Positions 1-11,440 of a DNA stretch of 64,000 nt are shown piece by piece. The position numbers and the translations under genes are program-made. The stretch is from Ariolimax columbianus (Eukaryota; Mollusca; Gastropoda; Stylommatophora; Arionidae): positions 68,272,185-68,336,184 of the forward strand of contig JAVGWX010000007.1 of the NCBI GenBank assembly GCA_036924085.1. The letters run 5' to 3'. The notes beneath the pieces are model-generated. The model was not told the DNA's origin. It saw nothing but the letters and a program-made list of their open reading frames with translations, and searched no databases. The stretch's first letter is position 1. Each line of letters starts with the position of its first letter.

Positions 1-458
1 TCCATGCTTGGGGTACAATACCCCTTTTCCAGCTTTGGTTCAGGACTGATAGCAGTTTCCTCTTCAGCAATGGGAATAAAGTCGGACGACAGTAAGGGCA
101 GTACAATAAGGTAACTGGTTACAGAAGACTTAGTCCTGATACAGTCAAGTCACTTTCACTTCACTATAGAAACATCGTCTTCTATGGCTGCATTAACATT
201 TGTTATTGCTAAATTTAACTAACGGATTTTTCAATTTCGGAGCAAACCGATTGATTTGTCGATTACATCCCTTGCAGATTTAACCGTTTCAGTTTATATT
301 CATTGTTGCGTCCCTTGAATGCTCATCCAGGATCAAGCCACCAATCTAGCGTTAATTCCAATTATAAATTCATATTCTACGGAGCATCGTGCGTATATAC
401 TTCGGATAGGAAGGAATATGTATTCTGTAACCTTCCAAGCATGTAAATGTCCATAATT
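1..458. other. unassigned sequence, no gene seen
   Basis: No open frame, RNA gene, tandem repeat or family resemblance could be recognised. It is the left flank of the retrotransposon copy that begins at 473; its last bases belong to the target site. Confidence 0.5.
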
Positions 459-472
459 GAATTGGACATTGG
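459..472. repeat. target-site duplication, left copy
   Basis: GAATTGGACATTGG occurs here and again, identically, at 1735-1748. The two copies bracket exactly the stretch that resembles the retrotransposon at 55126-57338, as expected for target-primed insertion. Confidence 0.85.
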
Positions 473-1672
473 CAAACTTCAAAACCAAGCCATGAAAATT
501 ATAACAGGTGGCATGAAGTCAACGCCAATTGTAGAACTTGAAAAGATTACAAAACTGCAATCCATGACCGATAGAAGAGACTGCAGAGCCCAGCTGCAGT
601 CAGAGAAACTCCGAAGACTGACCGACCATCCAATGCATCAGAGACTAAACAATTTGGGAAATGGGAAACTAAAGCGGAGAAACTTTGCAGAAATAGCCAA
701 AGCAAAGATGCACGAAGATCCCATAAACGCACTAACAACACCAAAACCCATCACTACTGTTCGAAAACCTACCTGGAGGCAGGAGATATTTCCAGAGGTG
801 GTAGAAAATATACCAGGTATTGCAAACAAAAACTGCCAGACTGAAAAAGAAAGGAGAGATACTACCCTAAGCTTCATAACGAAAAGCTACCAAAGCATGG
901 ACTGGACCCATGCATACACCGACGGTTCTGTAACAAATACTACACAGAACGGAGGGGCAGGAGCATTCCTGAACCTACCAAATGGCAGAAAAATAACACT
1001 GTCATTCGCTACTGGTAAGTACACAAGCAATTTCAGAGCGGAGGCAGAGGCACTGAGGGCGGCAGTGGAAGAAATGGTGACACACAGTGAAAAAGAGAGC
1101 CATATAGTCCTGCTTACAGATGCTCTCGCCGTAGTCACAGCGCTAAAAAGCCAGAAAAACACTGAGCTTAATGACTTAAGAGCAGCACTCTGCAAACTGT
1201 GCCAGCAGTCCGCACCAAAAAGGGTAGTGGTACAGTGGGTCCCATCACACTGCAACATCCAAGGCAACGAGGAGGCAGACAGACTGGCAAAAGAAGGTGC
1301 AAGACTACCACAAACAGATACTAGTATGACGTACGAAGAGTCAAAACGGCTTATCAAAGCCGGATACATGACCAAATGGGAAACCGAACATACTGGTTAC
1401 ACCAAAAACGATGCCTATTACCAGTTGAACCGAAGAGAGCAGGTCGTTGTCTTCAGACTTCGCACTGGCCACAATAGACTGAGGTACCACCTATTCAACA
1501 AATTGAAGATAGGGTGTACCGACGAATGCCCGTGCGGTACTGGTAAAATGACCGCTGAACATCTGCTGCAGAACTGCCTACATACGAGGATCAGAGAGAG
1601 CAGATGTGACCATCACCAGTGGAACTGCAAGACAAGCTCTATGGCAGTGGCGACAGCCTCAGGATGACCGCC
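473..1672 (+). pseudogene. RNase H domain and zinc-knuckle end of a non-LTR pol, frameshifted
   Basis: Open frame from 447 (406 codons; the first nine codons come from flanking DNA). RNase H type I signatures are all present: YTDGS with Asp at about residue 159, Glu about 201 in AEALRA, LLTDA Asp about 225, PSH His about 268, GNEEAD Asp about 278. A C-x3-C-x-C...H...C cluster (DECPCG then EHLLQNC) follows, typical of the pol C-terminus. Compared with the minus-strand copy one base is missing near 1577 just after this cluster, so the last 30 residues are out of frame and stop at 1665-1667. RNase H would normally remove template RNA during cDNA synthesis. This is a dead fragment lacking RT. Confidence 0.85.
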
Positions 1673-1734
1673 GCTTTTTTCGAAAAAATAATGGTTACTG
1701 TCTGACTGCGTACGCAGAAGAAGAAGAAGAAGAA
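473..1734 (+). mobile_element. 5'-truncated non-LTR retrotransposon, copy 1
   Basis: This is a 3'-terminal piece of the same element as 55126-57338 on the other strand. The deduced proteins differ at about 13 of 360 positions, so both insertions are fairly young. The copy starts abruptly inside the region after the RT domain and ends in a GAA-type simple repeat (about 1726-1734), which serves as the 3' tail in place of poly(A). Identical 14-bp duplications lie directly outside both ends. Endonuclease and RT domains are absent, so it cannot move itself. Presence of RNase H places it near the I/Jockey superfamily of LINEs; the exact clade is not certain. Confidence 0.88.
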
Positions 1735-1748
1735 GAATTGGACATTGG
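1735..1748. repeat. target-site duplication, right copy
   Basis: Second copy of GAATTGGACATTGG, immediately after the GAA-type tail of the retrotransposon fragment. The first GAA of the duplication merges with the tail, so the boundary is ambiguous by about three bases. Confidence 0.85.
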
Positions 1749-1937
1749 ACCAAATAACTCATAATAGATTGAACGTAAAATCTTTTCAGTATCCGGAAAA
1801 AAACGCACACGTGAGATACCGGAGTCCGAAAGAGGAACGAATAATATTTACACTGTCTGGCCAGCTGACTGAAGAAGGTTGGGATTGGGGTCAGTTATCT
1901 TGCCTATTAAAATTATAGAAAGAACAAACTGAAAATC

Positions 1938-2105
1938 ACACACATCTTAGGGTAGAATAGCAGTGACTAATAAGAGAAAAAGTCTGTCACACTTTAGGGT
2001 AGAATAGCAGTGACTAATAAGAGGTAAAGTATGTCACACTTTAGGGTAGAATAGCAGTGACTAATAAGAGAAAAAGTCTGTCACACTTTAGTGTAGAATA
2101 CGATA
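1938..2105. repeat. 47-bp tandem repeat, about 3.5 units
   Basis: Units start at 1941, 1988, 2035 and 2082 (period 47) and share the core TTAGGGTAGAATAGCAGTGA. The last unit breaks up as it runs into the 22-bp array that follows. Confidence 0.85.
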
Positions 2106-2117
2106 TCGAGTAAGACG

Positions 2118-2600
2118 TGATAAGGATGAGCTTGCTATGTGATAAGGATGAGCGTGCCATGTGATAAGGATGAGCGTGCCATGTGATAAGGATGAGCGTG
2201 CCGTGTGATAAGGATAAACTTGCCATGTGATAAGGATGAACCTGCAATGTGATAAGTATGAGCCTGCCCTGTGATAAGGATGAGCGTAAGACGTGATAAG
2301 AATTAACCTGCTATGTGATAAGGATGAGCGTATGACATGATAAGAATTAACCTGGCATGTGATAAGGATGAACGAACGACGTGATAAGAATTAACCTGCC
2401 ATGTGATATGGATGAGCGTACAACTTTATAAGAATTGACCTGCCATGTGATAAGGATGAGCGTACGACGTGATAAGAATTAACCTGCCATGTGATAAGGA
2501 TGAGCGTAGGACGTGATAAGAATTGACCTGCCATGTGATAAGGATGAGTTTACGACGTGATAAGAATTAACCTGCCATGTGATAAGGATGAACGTACCAA
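2118..2600. repeat. 22-bp minisatellite that becomes a 44-bp dimer
   Basis: The basic unit contains GTGATAAGGATGAGCGTGCC. To about 2270 the period is 22 bp. From about 2270 on, two variants alternate (GATAAGGATGAGCG with ACGTGATAAGAATTAACCTG), giving a 44-bp higher-order unit. Open frames across it on the minus strand are a by-product of the repeat. Confidence 0.85.
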
Positions 2601-2824
2601 AAGGCCAAGCGTTGTGCATGATATGGACGAGCGTGCATGGGGTACGAGCCAGCATGAAAGTGATGCGGGATAGATCGCTGCTTGATAAGGAAGACAGGTT
2701 ATGCGATTAAGACAAGCGTGCCATGTATCAGAAGACTCTTGTCTACAAACGATATTGACAGAATGACGTTCTCCCACAAACATACGTGAACACTTGATGG
2801 TTCTTTTCGTTGAAATGTTCTTGG

Positions 2825-3075
2825 TGAACTGGCTCGTCTGAGTAAGAAAGAGGTAGAGCGTTTGCTTCTCGTGGGAAAGGTATCAGGTTCGATCACAGTA
2901 ATCAATACGCTCCAGTCGACACAGTTGTAAATGGGAACCTGACTAACGGTTAGAGAAGGATAGGCAGGGAGGACGGGAATTTTCCAACCCACTTCATAAA
3001 AGATACAACCTTGTACAGTGAAGTTTGTAATACCACGTCATCCACGATAGCAGTGTCTGCTGTAAGACTACCTTT
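2825..3075 (+). mobile_element. tRNA-headed SINE (family T)
   Basis: A B-box-like GGTTCGATCAC at 2886-2896 lies in a tRNA-like head, followed by a body with AGTTGTAAATGGGAACCTG, and an end with CTTCATAAAAGATACAACC...GTAATACCACGTC. The body motif GCTGTAAATGGG recurs at 38420, 44061 and, on the minus strand, near 57750; the distal part recurs near 6500 and 48700. The A box is degenerate. Confidence 0.6.
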
Positions 3076-3339
3076 ATCTTTTGGACGTTGCTGATAGGAT
3101 CTTCTTTGTTGCATGGGGCGCTTTGTATGGAAACAAATGTAAGTCATGTATCGGTATATAATAGGGTAGTTAATGAGAGTTGTGCATTGTGCTAGCAGCA
3201 TTACGATGTATAACAAAATACTATAGAAATCACAACTGTAAGAACCCAGAAATTGCTAGACAGACTTCTTGGTGTAGGAGTCGACTGCTATATGTGTAGG
3301 AATCAATAGTCGGACAAGATGATCAACAGACTGCCCGAA

Positions 3340-3715
3340 CTAGAATCCTTAAACAAAAATGGAGATATCAAGATGCTGAGCAGCGCATGAGCTGCAGTGG
3401 TCAGCGACCCATAGCTGACTGCTAGCGTCAGGGCCAGCGAAACAGAGCTGCCAAGACCCTTCTACACCTCCACACGGTGATCCTGGATAACAGGCTGCAG
3501 CAGGGAAGACTGGCTCGAAGGGATCGAAGAGGGAATGCTAACCCGGTACTCAAAAAATGCTTGCTGAAGTCGGATGTGTTTAACCGAAAGGTGCAAATAT
3601 CGCAGTCAAGCTGTAAACTACTACACAACACATTCCATTCTCTGGACTACATTCTGCTACTTAAACCCTTTTAGGGTTTGGTAGCGGGAGATTGAGAACT
3701 AAAGAAGCCAAGCCA
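3340..3715 (+). mobile_element. S1 interspersed element, long form
   Basis: Matches 5325-5680 over almost its full length and 18220-18565 in reverse. Landmarks are GCGCATGAGCTGCAGTGGTC, CAGGCTGCAGCAGGG, GTGCAAATATCGCAGTCAAG and GGTAGCGGGAGATTGAGAAC. In other copies the right end continues into a GAA repeat. No protein is encoded; short open frames here are incidental. Confidence 0.7.
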
Positions 3716-3794
3716 AGCCAACCAAAATGGCTAAAGACAACTTAATTTTCATTTCGCTCCATTTCCATGTCTACTTGTTGCCAAAATCCCGAGT

Positions 3795-4080
3795 GATTCG
3801 CAGGTTAGCAGGATGTAGTCCGGAGAACGGAATTCGTTGTGTCGCTAGTTTACAGCTAGACTGCTATATTTGCATGTTTCGGTCCAACACATCCGACTTC
3901 AGCAAGCATTTCTCCTGCTTTCTACTACACAGAAAAGGGCGATATAGTTTACAGCGAGGTACGGCACATACGATTTCAACTTGCTTTTTGGGAGTACCGG
4001 ATTTGTCTCCCCATTACAATCCTTATTGTCTTAGCAACACTGCACTAGTGCAGCCTGTTTCCAGCAATTTCTTCCGATCC
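3795..4080 (-). mobile_element. S1 fragments, short and S1b forms
   Basis: 3800-3925 is the reverse of the S1 centre (GCAGGATGTAGTCCGGAGAA...GACTGCTATATTTGCATG). 3935-4075 resembles the S1b variants near 26620 and 48170 (AAAAGGGCG...TTTACAGCGAGG...GCAGCCTGTTTCCAG). Two pieces of the family are probably abutted here. Confidence 0.55.
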
Positions 4081-4294
4081 CCATATCAATATCTTTTTCG
4101 GGTCGATCCCCAACACAGCACCGGCCGTTACCCCGGGGAAGCAAACCCTTAGAAAATGCAGGAGGAAGCAGACCCTTGCGTAAAATTCATGCTGAAGTTG
4201 GATGCACTGAGCCGACATGCGCAAAATAAAAACCACAGTGCAACGCACACCGCCTTGGGGATTAGAGAAATAAAGCGAACAACAACAAAAATAT

Positions 4295-5135
4295 ATAAAT
4301 TTTTTTATCTTCCGATCTCAATATCAATTTCTGTTCTTTCGATCTTCAAATCAACTTCTCTTCTTCCTATCCCCAGACTAACCTATTTTTCTTCCTATCT
4401 CCGGATCAAATTTTGTTTGAATCAACCTTCTTTTCATCTAATCAACTCTTATTTTCTTCCTTTCGTGAATCATCTTCATGTTTTTCCTTTCCCCGGACCA
4501 ACATCTTTTTCTGTCAATCACAAAATCAACTTCGTGTTCGTCTAATCCCCGGATCAACTTTTTTTTTTTTCCAATCCTCGGACAACCTCTTTTCCTTCCA
4601 ATGTCTGGGTCAACCGCCTTTTCTTCCAATCCTCGGACAACATGTTTTTTCTTCCAATCCACGGACAACATGTTTTTTCTTCCAATCCACGGACAACCTC
4701 TTTTTTCAATCCCAAGATCAACCGCCTTTTCTTCCAATCCTCGGACAACATGTTTTTTCTTCCAATCCACGGACAACATGTTTTTTCTTCCAATCCACGG
4801 ACAACCTCTTTTTTCCTCCAACCCTCGGACATCCTCTTTTGTCCTCCAACCCTCGGACATCCTCTTTTTTCTTCCAATCCTCGGACAACCTCTTTTTCTT
4901 CCAATTCTTGGACAACCTCTAATTTCTTCCAATTATCGGACAACCTCTTTTTCCTCCAATCCCATGCCAACCTCTTTTTCTATCGATCCTCGGACAACCT
5001 CCTTTGCCTCCGATTCCCGTGTCAACCTCCTTTACTTCCAATCTCCAGATCAACCTCCTTTTCTAATGATCCTCGGATAACCTCCTTTGCCTCCAATCCC
5101 CGGATCAACCCCCTGCTTCCGATCCCCAGAAAACG
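4295..5135. repeat. pyrimidine-rich minisatellite, about 28-30 bp units
   Basis: Units of the type TTCCAATCCTCGGACAACCT repeat with a 28-bp spacing in the middle (4626, 4654, 4682) and a looser spacing at the edges. A block of three to four units near 4625 reappears near 4733, a local higher-order repeat of about 108 bp. One strand is nearly all C and T, so both strands stay open in several frames; I do not regard these as genes. Confidence 0.8.
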
Positions 5136-5324
5136 AGCTGCATACTCTGTTATTGCTGTGTATTTTCGGATTGTTTCTAGAGGTTTCTATCACACAAAGA
5201 ACTACTATAAACTCATCAGGACTGGGGCATTTATGAGAGGTATAATGTGCACGCTCAAGAGTTGGAGAGTCTTCAACGCTATAGGAGTTTAACATCTTAC
5301 CACTCAAATAACTGCCCGGGATCA

Positions 5325-5680
5325 AGATGCTGAGCAGCGCATGAGCTGCAGTGGTCAGCGACCCATAGCTGACTGCTAGCGTCAGGGCGAGCGAACTAGA
5401 GCTGACAAGATACTTCTACACCTCCATGCGGTGATCCTGCATAACAGACTGCAGCAGGGCAGACTGGCTAAGGAGAAGGGATCGACGTTGGAATGCTAAC
5501 CCGGTACTCAAATAATGCTTGCTGAAGTTGGATATGTTGGATCGAAAGGTGCAAATATCGCAGTCACGCTGTAAATTACGACACAACGCATTCCGTTCTC
5601 TGGACTACATTCTGCTAATTAAGCCCTTTCAGTGTTTGGTAGTGGGAGATTGAGAACGAACGAAGCCAAGCCAAATAACT
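5325..5680 (+). mobile_element. S1 interspersed element, long form
   Basis: Near-identical in layout to 3340-3715: begins GATCAAGATGCTGAGCAGCG, contains AAGGTGCAAATATCGCAGTC and ends GTGGGAGATTGAGAACGAAC. It lies between the pyrimidine-rich array and the CT microsatellite. Confidence 0.7.
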
Positions 5681-5729
5681 GTCCATCACAACACTGCATA
5701 GTTTATGACATATATATATATAAATAATT

Positions 5730-5734
<5 letters not shown>

Positions 5735-5828
<94 letters not shown>

Positions 5829-5836
5829 AACACACA
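5735..5836. repeat. (CT)n followed by (CA)n microsatellite
   Basis: About 75 bp of CT dinucleotides, with one T-rich interruption, pass directly into about 24 bp of CA dinucleotides. Arg-Glu runs translated from it are artefacts. Confidence 0.95.
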
Positions 5837-6593
5837 CGTACATATTTGTGATATAACATGGAATGCTTGCAGGCGCGCATACAAACATTCGTGTTTAATA
5901 TGTATACATAAAACATTTCTGTTTAATCACTGTTTCTGATAGAAAAAGGTATAAAGAACAGTTGAAGAATGCAATTTTCTACATAGCGGACGTAGCAAAA
6001 ACATACAAATTATGAGCAGCTCAGATAATATCGTTGGCATTTCCTATCTTTGAGGGTAACATCCGATATGCCATTTGAGATAATCAAAAATTAAAATAAA
6101 TTTACAGCCAAAGATGAAAAACAAAAAATAATGGACAGCTTGCGTGTGTGAAAGACACTAACCATTTAACTAGAGCCAAACCGTGGATATTCCGTGGTTT
6201 GAGTGCATTTCTTGGGTCTTCTGTTTTTCTTGAATAACGAAGATAGTTTTCCTCTATGACTTGTTAAACCGTCAATTATTCGGGGAGATCGCCAGTTCGT
6301 TGTGTATCCTAAGTTAAGGAATTGATATTCAGAAATGGCCAATGTAATAGCGCACTATATTGTAATACTAAACTGAAAATTGTGATTGAATTACAACTGT
6401 GCACCTATAGTAATTAAGCTTTCAAGCTAGTGCGTTTATATCCAACTGCATAAGAACTGAGAGCAGGACTGTGAGGAAAAGAATTTATTACTCTACCTCA
6501 TGGAAGCTGACACATTGCATAGTGAAATCTCTAACACTTCATCAGCCACGGCAACCACTTTTCGGTGCTGGTTGTACGTTATTTTTCAAATCG
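5837..6593. other. unassigned AT-rich sequence
   Basis: No gene recognised. A piece at about 6440-6560 (GTGAAATCTCTAACACTTCATC) resembles the distal end of the family T SINE. Confidence 0.45.
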
Positions 6594-6957
6594 ACAACTG
6601 AATAATAGTAGCAGTATTTTGTTTGTTTGTTATGCCCACAATGAGTAGGTTAACGTATCTGTGCCACCCTGAAAAGGACATTAAATGGCGGATTGCAGTA
6701 GCTTTCCTCACATCCCGAGTATGCTAATGAAGGTAGACCGGGGTCCTCCAGGCGGTTGTACTATGTTTGGCTTCATAAATCTGCGTTTCGCTCACTAGTA
6801 TGGGGATCATTTCGATCCCTCACCTCGTTAGCCAGGCTACCATGAAAATAGCTTGTTTCCAGGAGGGCTACTAGGAAGGCGAGATTAGGGTCTTGGCCAG
6901 TATGACCCATGTCTGATCAGTATATTTTGCCTGACCATACGTTAGCCTTCCTCCCCA
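6594..6957 (-). mobile_element. S2 interspersed element
   Basis: Reverse orientation, tail first: CCCACAATGAGTAGGTTAAC...CCTGAAAAGGACATTAAATG...GATGAAGGTAGACCGGGGTC...CACCTCGTTAGCCAGGCTAC...TCTGATCAGTATATTTTGCC. Same order as the copies at 24670, 31059 and 35024. AGTAGCAGT on the left and AGTAGTAGT on the right suggest insertion into the AGT microsatellite that follows. Confidence 0.8.
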
Positions 6958-7317
6958 GTAGTAGTAGTAGAAGTAGTAGTAGTAGTAGTAATAGTAGTAC
7001 CTGTAGTACTACTAATAGCAACAGTTGTAGTAGTAATAGAAGTAGTAGCTGTTGTTTTTGTACTAATAGTATTAATAGCAGTAGCAGCAGTAGATTTAGC
7101 GTAAGTTCTAGTAGTAGTAGTAGTAGCTTTAGTAGTAGTAGTAGTAGTTGTTGTTATTGTTCTAGTAGTAGCAGTTGTAGTAGTAGTCAAAGTAGTTGAT
7201 GTAGTAGTAGGAGTAGTAGTTATTTGCTGTAGTACTAGTACTTGTATTAGTAGTAGTGGCGGTAGTAATAGTAATAGTAGTAGAAATTATAGTAATAACT
7301 ATTGCTGCTGTTGTTGT
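6957..7317. repeat. imperfect (AGT)n trinucleotide tract
   Basis: About 360 bp of AGT/TAG with scattered TTG and CAG interruptions. Both strands are open (poly-Ser on one, poly-Thr on the other), as any such tract would be. Confidence 0.92.
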
Positions 7318-7560
7318 TGCTCGGAGCTACTCGTGCTGAGTTAACTCTTGGTGATTTTTCTTTGGTAGTTGGTTATAGTGGCTCTTCTTACATTCCGAAG
7401 TGTACTTACGGAAGCGGAACGTAGTCATCCTGTCTTATGTGCTATGCGAGACTCCTCAGTAAGCTCACCAATATGGGGATTACAGTATCTATCCCCACCT
7501 CGTTGGCCCGGAGCACGAACGAGGACGTGAATGTGGCTGATTGATTCATCTGTTTCACCC
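7318..7560 (-). mobile_element. S2b interspersed element (S2 relative)
   Basis: Matches 36600-36960: a GTT-rich head, then GAGTTAACTCTTGGTGA, GTGGCTCTTCTTACAT, GCGAGACTCCTCAGTAAGCT and CCACCTCGTTGGCC. The layout (GTT tail, CACCTCGTT block) parallels S2, but the sequences are clearly different. Confidence 0.6.
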
Positions 7561-8703
7561 GGCATTTGTAACTCATCGCTCCCACAGCACTGGTTAACTA
7601 AAAACACTAAACGAGATCAGAAATACGCCAACAGAAAAAAAAGGGAAAAAAGCAACGTCCTTAGCAAGTCTGAGTCAGGAGGACAAAAATGTCTGATACG
7701 TCAGGACATAAATCAGCTAAGTGAGCGACCAATCTTTGTGTTATCAGTCGGCAGTATCAACAACAGTAGCACGGCACATACCACGTTTTATTCCGGTGGT
7801 TTTCCATTATCCCCTCGTGCTCACCTGCATCCAGATACCGTTTCTTCTGACAATTTTCGGACCCCTGTTGAGTTCTTGCTGCCTCATATCATCAGTTCTG
7901 GATAAATGTGAGTTGCTATTTATTAAACACTATCCTTTTAACATGTTTGCCTTATTCGGTACGCCATTGCGTTAGTGTAGTATTTACAATTCTGTAGAAC
8001 GGACGCACAAATTGCTGGTTCTACGAATCGCGATAATGAAGTTCAACCCGTCTATAACACGACATTGTACAATGATATCACAAACGTTTAGAAGTATCTA
8101 TTCTGCTGTGTCCCTTTCCACCCTCCAGCTGGAGCACAGGACCACCACAACAGTTGGTCTCATGTAGAAGGTCTGCGCCAAAGCACTTTGCCTGATTTTG
8201 GAATGGTAGTTCCTGAAGCAGTTTGTTTTACACAATGGGGTTACTAGGACCATACATAACTCTCTTTAGTCACTTTCTAGGACATGTATGGAGGTGCAGT
8301 GTAGATATTCTTTCCTTCGCAATAAAGAGCCCCAGCAGCCAAGTGTTTTGCCTGAAAAGGTAGCAAATAATATTAACACTAAACCTACCAAGCAAGTCAT
8401 TAGAGGCTACTAAGTAGGGTTTGGCATGGAGCTGGCTACCTGTCCCTGAAACAACTTTAAGCCACAAACACATCAACAAATATGAACAAGTCAGTACAAA
8501 GAATACATGAACTCTGCCATCCAATACAGAAGAATGTATTCTAACAAGAGGGCAAATGACGCGATGCAGAGAAGGTCACAGAGAATATGCATCCCTGACT
8601 TACCTGCTTTTTGCTTTAGAAAACGTTCATGTTTAGACGATGGTGTGTGTTTACAATGCATTAGCAGAGGAAGGCTGCACAGGTGGCAACGGAAATGAGT
8701 AAC
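7561..8703. other. unassigned sequence, no gene seen
   Basis: Only short open frames without recognisable similarity; no tandem repeat or family S1-S3 copy detected. Confidence 0.45.
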
Positions 8704-9187
8704 TACATAACTGATATTCTGGGACTTGTAAAGACAAGGGTACAAAACTGATATTCGGGGGCTTGTAAAGACAAGGGTACATAACTGATATTCTGGGACT
8801 TGTAAAGACAAGGCTACATAACTGATATTCTGGGACTTGTAAAGACAAGGCTACATAACTGATATTCTGGGACTTGTAAAGACAAGGGTACATAACTGAT
8901 ATTCTGGGACTTGTAAAGACAAGGGTACATACCTGATATTCTGGGACTTGTAAAGACAAGGGTACATAACTGATATTCTGGGACTTGTAAAGACAAGGGT
9001 GCATAACTGATATTCTAGGACTTGTAAAGACAAGGGTGCATAACTGATATTCTGGGACTTGTAAAGACAAGGGTGCATAACTGATATTCTAGGACTTGTA
9101 AAGACAAGGGTGCATAACTGATATTCTAGGACTTGTAAAGACAAGGGTGCATAACTGATATTCTAGGACTTGTAAAGACAAGGCTGC
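8704..9187. repeat. 37-bp minisatellite, about 13 units
   Basis: Exact 37-bp spacing (8704, 8741, 8778 ...). Core TAACTGATATTCTGGGACTT then GTAAAGACAAGGGTACA. Units in the right half share CTAGG and GTGCATAA variants, showing local homogenisation. Confidence 0.95.
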
Positions 9188-9473
9188 AAAGGAGAGGAGA
9201 GAAGAAAACAGCATTAGTAAAATGCTACTGTCCTCGTGGCACAATGAAGAAGGTATACACAATAGTCAAGCTAGGTAGGTTGGTTGGTTGGTTGGTTGGT
9301 TTATCACACAATAATTCAATAAACCTTATAATAAGCCCTTATAAAATAAGCCTTCCAATAAACAAAAAAATGTTTAATACCCACCCACACTATCCTCTAG
9401 AACTTACTTAACGTACCCACCACGCCTGTTTCCTATTCCATAAAACTATGAATCTTGTCTATCTTGATAACTC

Positions 9474-9517
<44 letters not shown>

Positions 9518-9876
9518 CTTCCCTTTTGTATATCATATCACGTTCGTCTTAGACACACCCTTTTCTAGTTTATCACTTTTGACAATTACATTCACGTGTG
9601 GAGCATTAGTCATAAATGTTCCTTCGCATCTTCCTTCTATCTGTCGTCTAATTTAATATAATAACAACTTTATTGTGGATTTCAATTACATTATCTTTAT
9701 TTTGGGTTAACAACATTGAACCGAAAAAAGTTATTTGGGCAGCTCCAAGGTTATATCCTAGTTTGAGCACTGCTTCCAGAACTATCGAGTATGTTACCAC
9801 TGGATCTTCATGAAATTCTTACAATCGTTTTATTTTGTCAATCTCTCTCATCTCTCGTTCTCTCTCTCTCTCTCTC

Positions 9877-9915
<39 letters not shown>

Positions 9916-10084
9916 CTCTCTTTCTTTCCATCAATGTACCATCGTAGGTCTTCCTCTATTTTTCATCTTCCCCAATTTATTGCAGAGAAAAAAATCTAAA
10001 TAGGAAAAACAATATTTTAGTTAACGCATGTCACTCTTTGACATTGATACCTATTGTTTTTCTTGGGGTTTTTGGCTTGTTTTT
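9188..10084. other. unassigned, with GGTT, GA and TC microsatellites
   Basis: Contains (GGTT)n at about 9278-9300, (GA)n at 9475-9517 and (TC)n at 9842-9923. No gene seen. Confidence 0.6.
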
Positions 10085-10283
10085 TTTTAATGTCCACAAT
10101 ATGTAAATTTCCTTGTTTGTGCGCCGTGAAAAGATTGTTAAGTGACTGGTTGCAATAGCTTTCCTTACATGCGTGCTGATGAAGGTGGACGGTCGTCCTT
10201 CAGGCGGTTGCGCTATGCTGGGCTTCATTTGTGTAATACTCACTACTACGGAGATCACGTCAATCCACATCTCGTCAGATAGT
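10085..10283 (-). mobile_element. S2 interspersed element, truncated
   Basis: Tail-side half of S2 (TGTCCACAATATGTAAATTT...GCGTGCTGATGAAGGTGGAC...GGGCTTCATTTGTGTAATAC). It stops at CACATCTCGTCAG beside the tRNA-SINE. Confidence 0.7.
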
Positions 10284-10289
10284 AGTAAT

Positions 10290-10765
10290 TAAGTAGCATG
10301 TCCTTTACAGAACGTATCTTCTTACAACCGCCACCTGTTTGGCTGTTATAAGTTTCTTGGCACGTGTACAGAACGTCTCTTCTTACAACCGCCACCTGTT
10401 TGGCTGTTATAAGTTTCTTGGCACGTGTACAGAACGTCTCTTCTTACAACCGGCACCTGTTTGGCTGTTATAAGTTTCTTGGCACGTGTACAGAACGTCT
10501 CTTCTTACAACCGGCACCTGTTTGGCTGTTATAAGTTTCTTGGCACGTGTACAGAACGTCTCTTCTTACAACCGCCACCTGTTTGGCTGTTACAAGTTTC
10601 TTGGCACGTGTGCGGTACGGTAGGTTGCCATTACTTTCCGTTCCTGAAGGAGCAATCGCCTGGGAAAATGCCATTGTCTGCCAAACTGGACACAAGTGGG
10701 ATTCGAACATGGTGCGTTGGGATTGTGAAACCCGAGCGAGTTTCACCCCTAGGCCACGTAGCGTC
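10290..10765 (-). mobile_element. tRNA-derived SINE with an expanded tail
   Basis: On the minus strand a polymerase III A box TGGCCTAGGGG (plus-strand 10746-10756) is followed by a B box TGTTCGAATCC (about 10699-10709), one mismatch from consensus. The body contains GGAAAGTAATGGCAACCTAC and ends in GCCAAGAAACTTATAACAGC. The same body end occurs at 29880-29948. The tail is present about five times as a 61-bp repeat. Confidence 0.8.
10300..10612. repeat. 61-bp tandem repeat inside a SINE tail, 5 units
   Basis: TACAGAACGT recurs at 10306, 10367, 10428 and so on (period 61). Each unit contains TTACAACCGCCACCTGTTTG and the SINE tail TATAAGTTTCTTGGCACGTG. The terminal unit passes seamlessly into the single-copy SINE body, so the array grew from the SINE end. 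Confidence 0.93.
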
Positions 10766-11440
10766 TTCTCCTCAGCGATACTGCTTGAAAACGGACTGAA
10801 CACCACAGGGTAGAGAGATAGTGGTCTTGGTCAGTATATTGTACCTGACGTAACGTTCTGGTCAGTAATCTCACCGATCTGTCTGCTCTTCCGTAAGTTT
10901 TTGTTCTACTGTTTGCTTGGTGTTTCCAGGGTAACCTAGTTCTTGGGAGGGCTCCATGAACTTGATGTGTTTGCATTGTTCTAGTCGTCTCGTAATGTGT
11001 GAATCGGGTCACGGCCATCTTAATCTAAGATGGCCATGAACGAGCTGAGTAGTTGTTTATTTGTTTTCTTTAACGGATGATTACGTCTATCATCTTTCTT
11101 TATCTCATTTTTTCTCTACGTTTTGTATTCGCGAGTAATTTTGTTTTCTATCGTGTTTTTAAAATTTTTTCTCAACGTTGTATGTTATCTGTGAGATGTA
11201 TAATTTGTTTATTAACATCGACTTGCAGGTGATAACGTATAGCAGTGTGTTGTTGCACTTCTGATGTGGAGAACGTTATATTGGTGCTCTTGTTTATGGT
11301 GCATTGATGGTAACGATTACTCATTGGTGGTCCGTCAATTTGAGTGTTTCTGGCAAGTGTTTGTCCTGTGTAATATGAAGATATTATGTACGTATATTAT
11401 ATATAATCGTTCTGCTCTAACATACACATTATTTGTGTGT
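10766..11440. other. unassigned, with a short S2 scrap
   Basis: 10820-10860 (GGTCTTGGTCAGTATATTGT) resembles the head of S2 in reverse. The rest is AT-rich without recognised features. Confidence 0.4.

Noticed and set aside
887..1375. 162-codon minus-strand frame opposite the RNase H region
   Set aside because: A shadow of the coding strand; the same frame appears opposite the second LINE copy (55488-55976).
4295..5290. Phe/Pro/Ser-rich or Lys/Gly-rich proteins of 130-216 residues
   Set aside because: Both strands and several frames are open over a pyrimidine-rich minisatellite; start and stop positions depend on array noise.
5615..5888. Arg/Glu-rich charged protein
   Set aside because: A CT dinucleotide tract read on the minus strand.
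10690..10765. tRNA gene on the minus strand
   Set aside because: It is continuous with a SINE body found elsewhere (29880) and with a tail repeat; treated as a SINE head.
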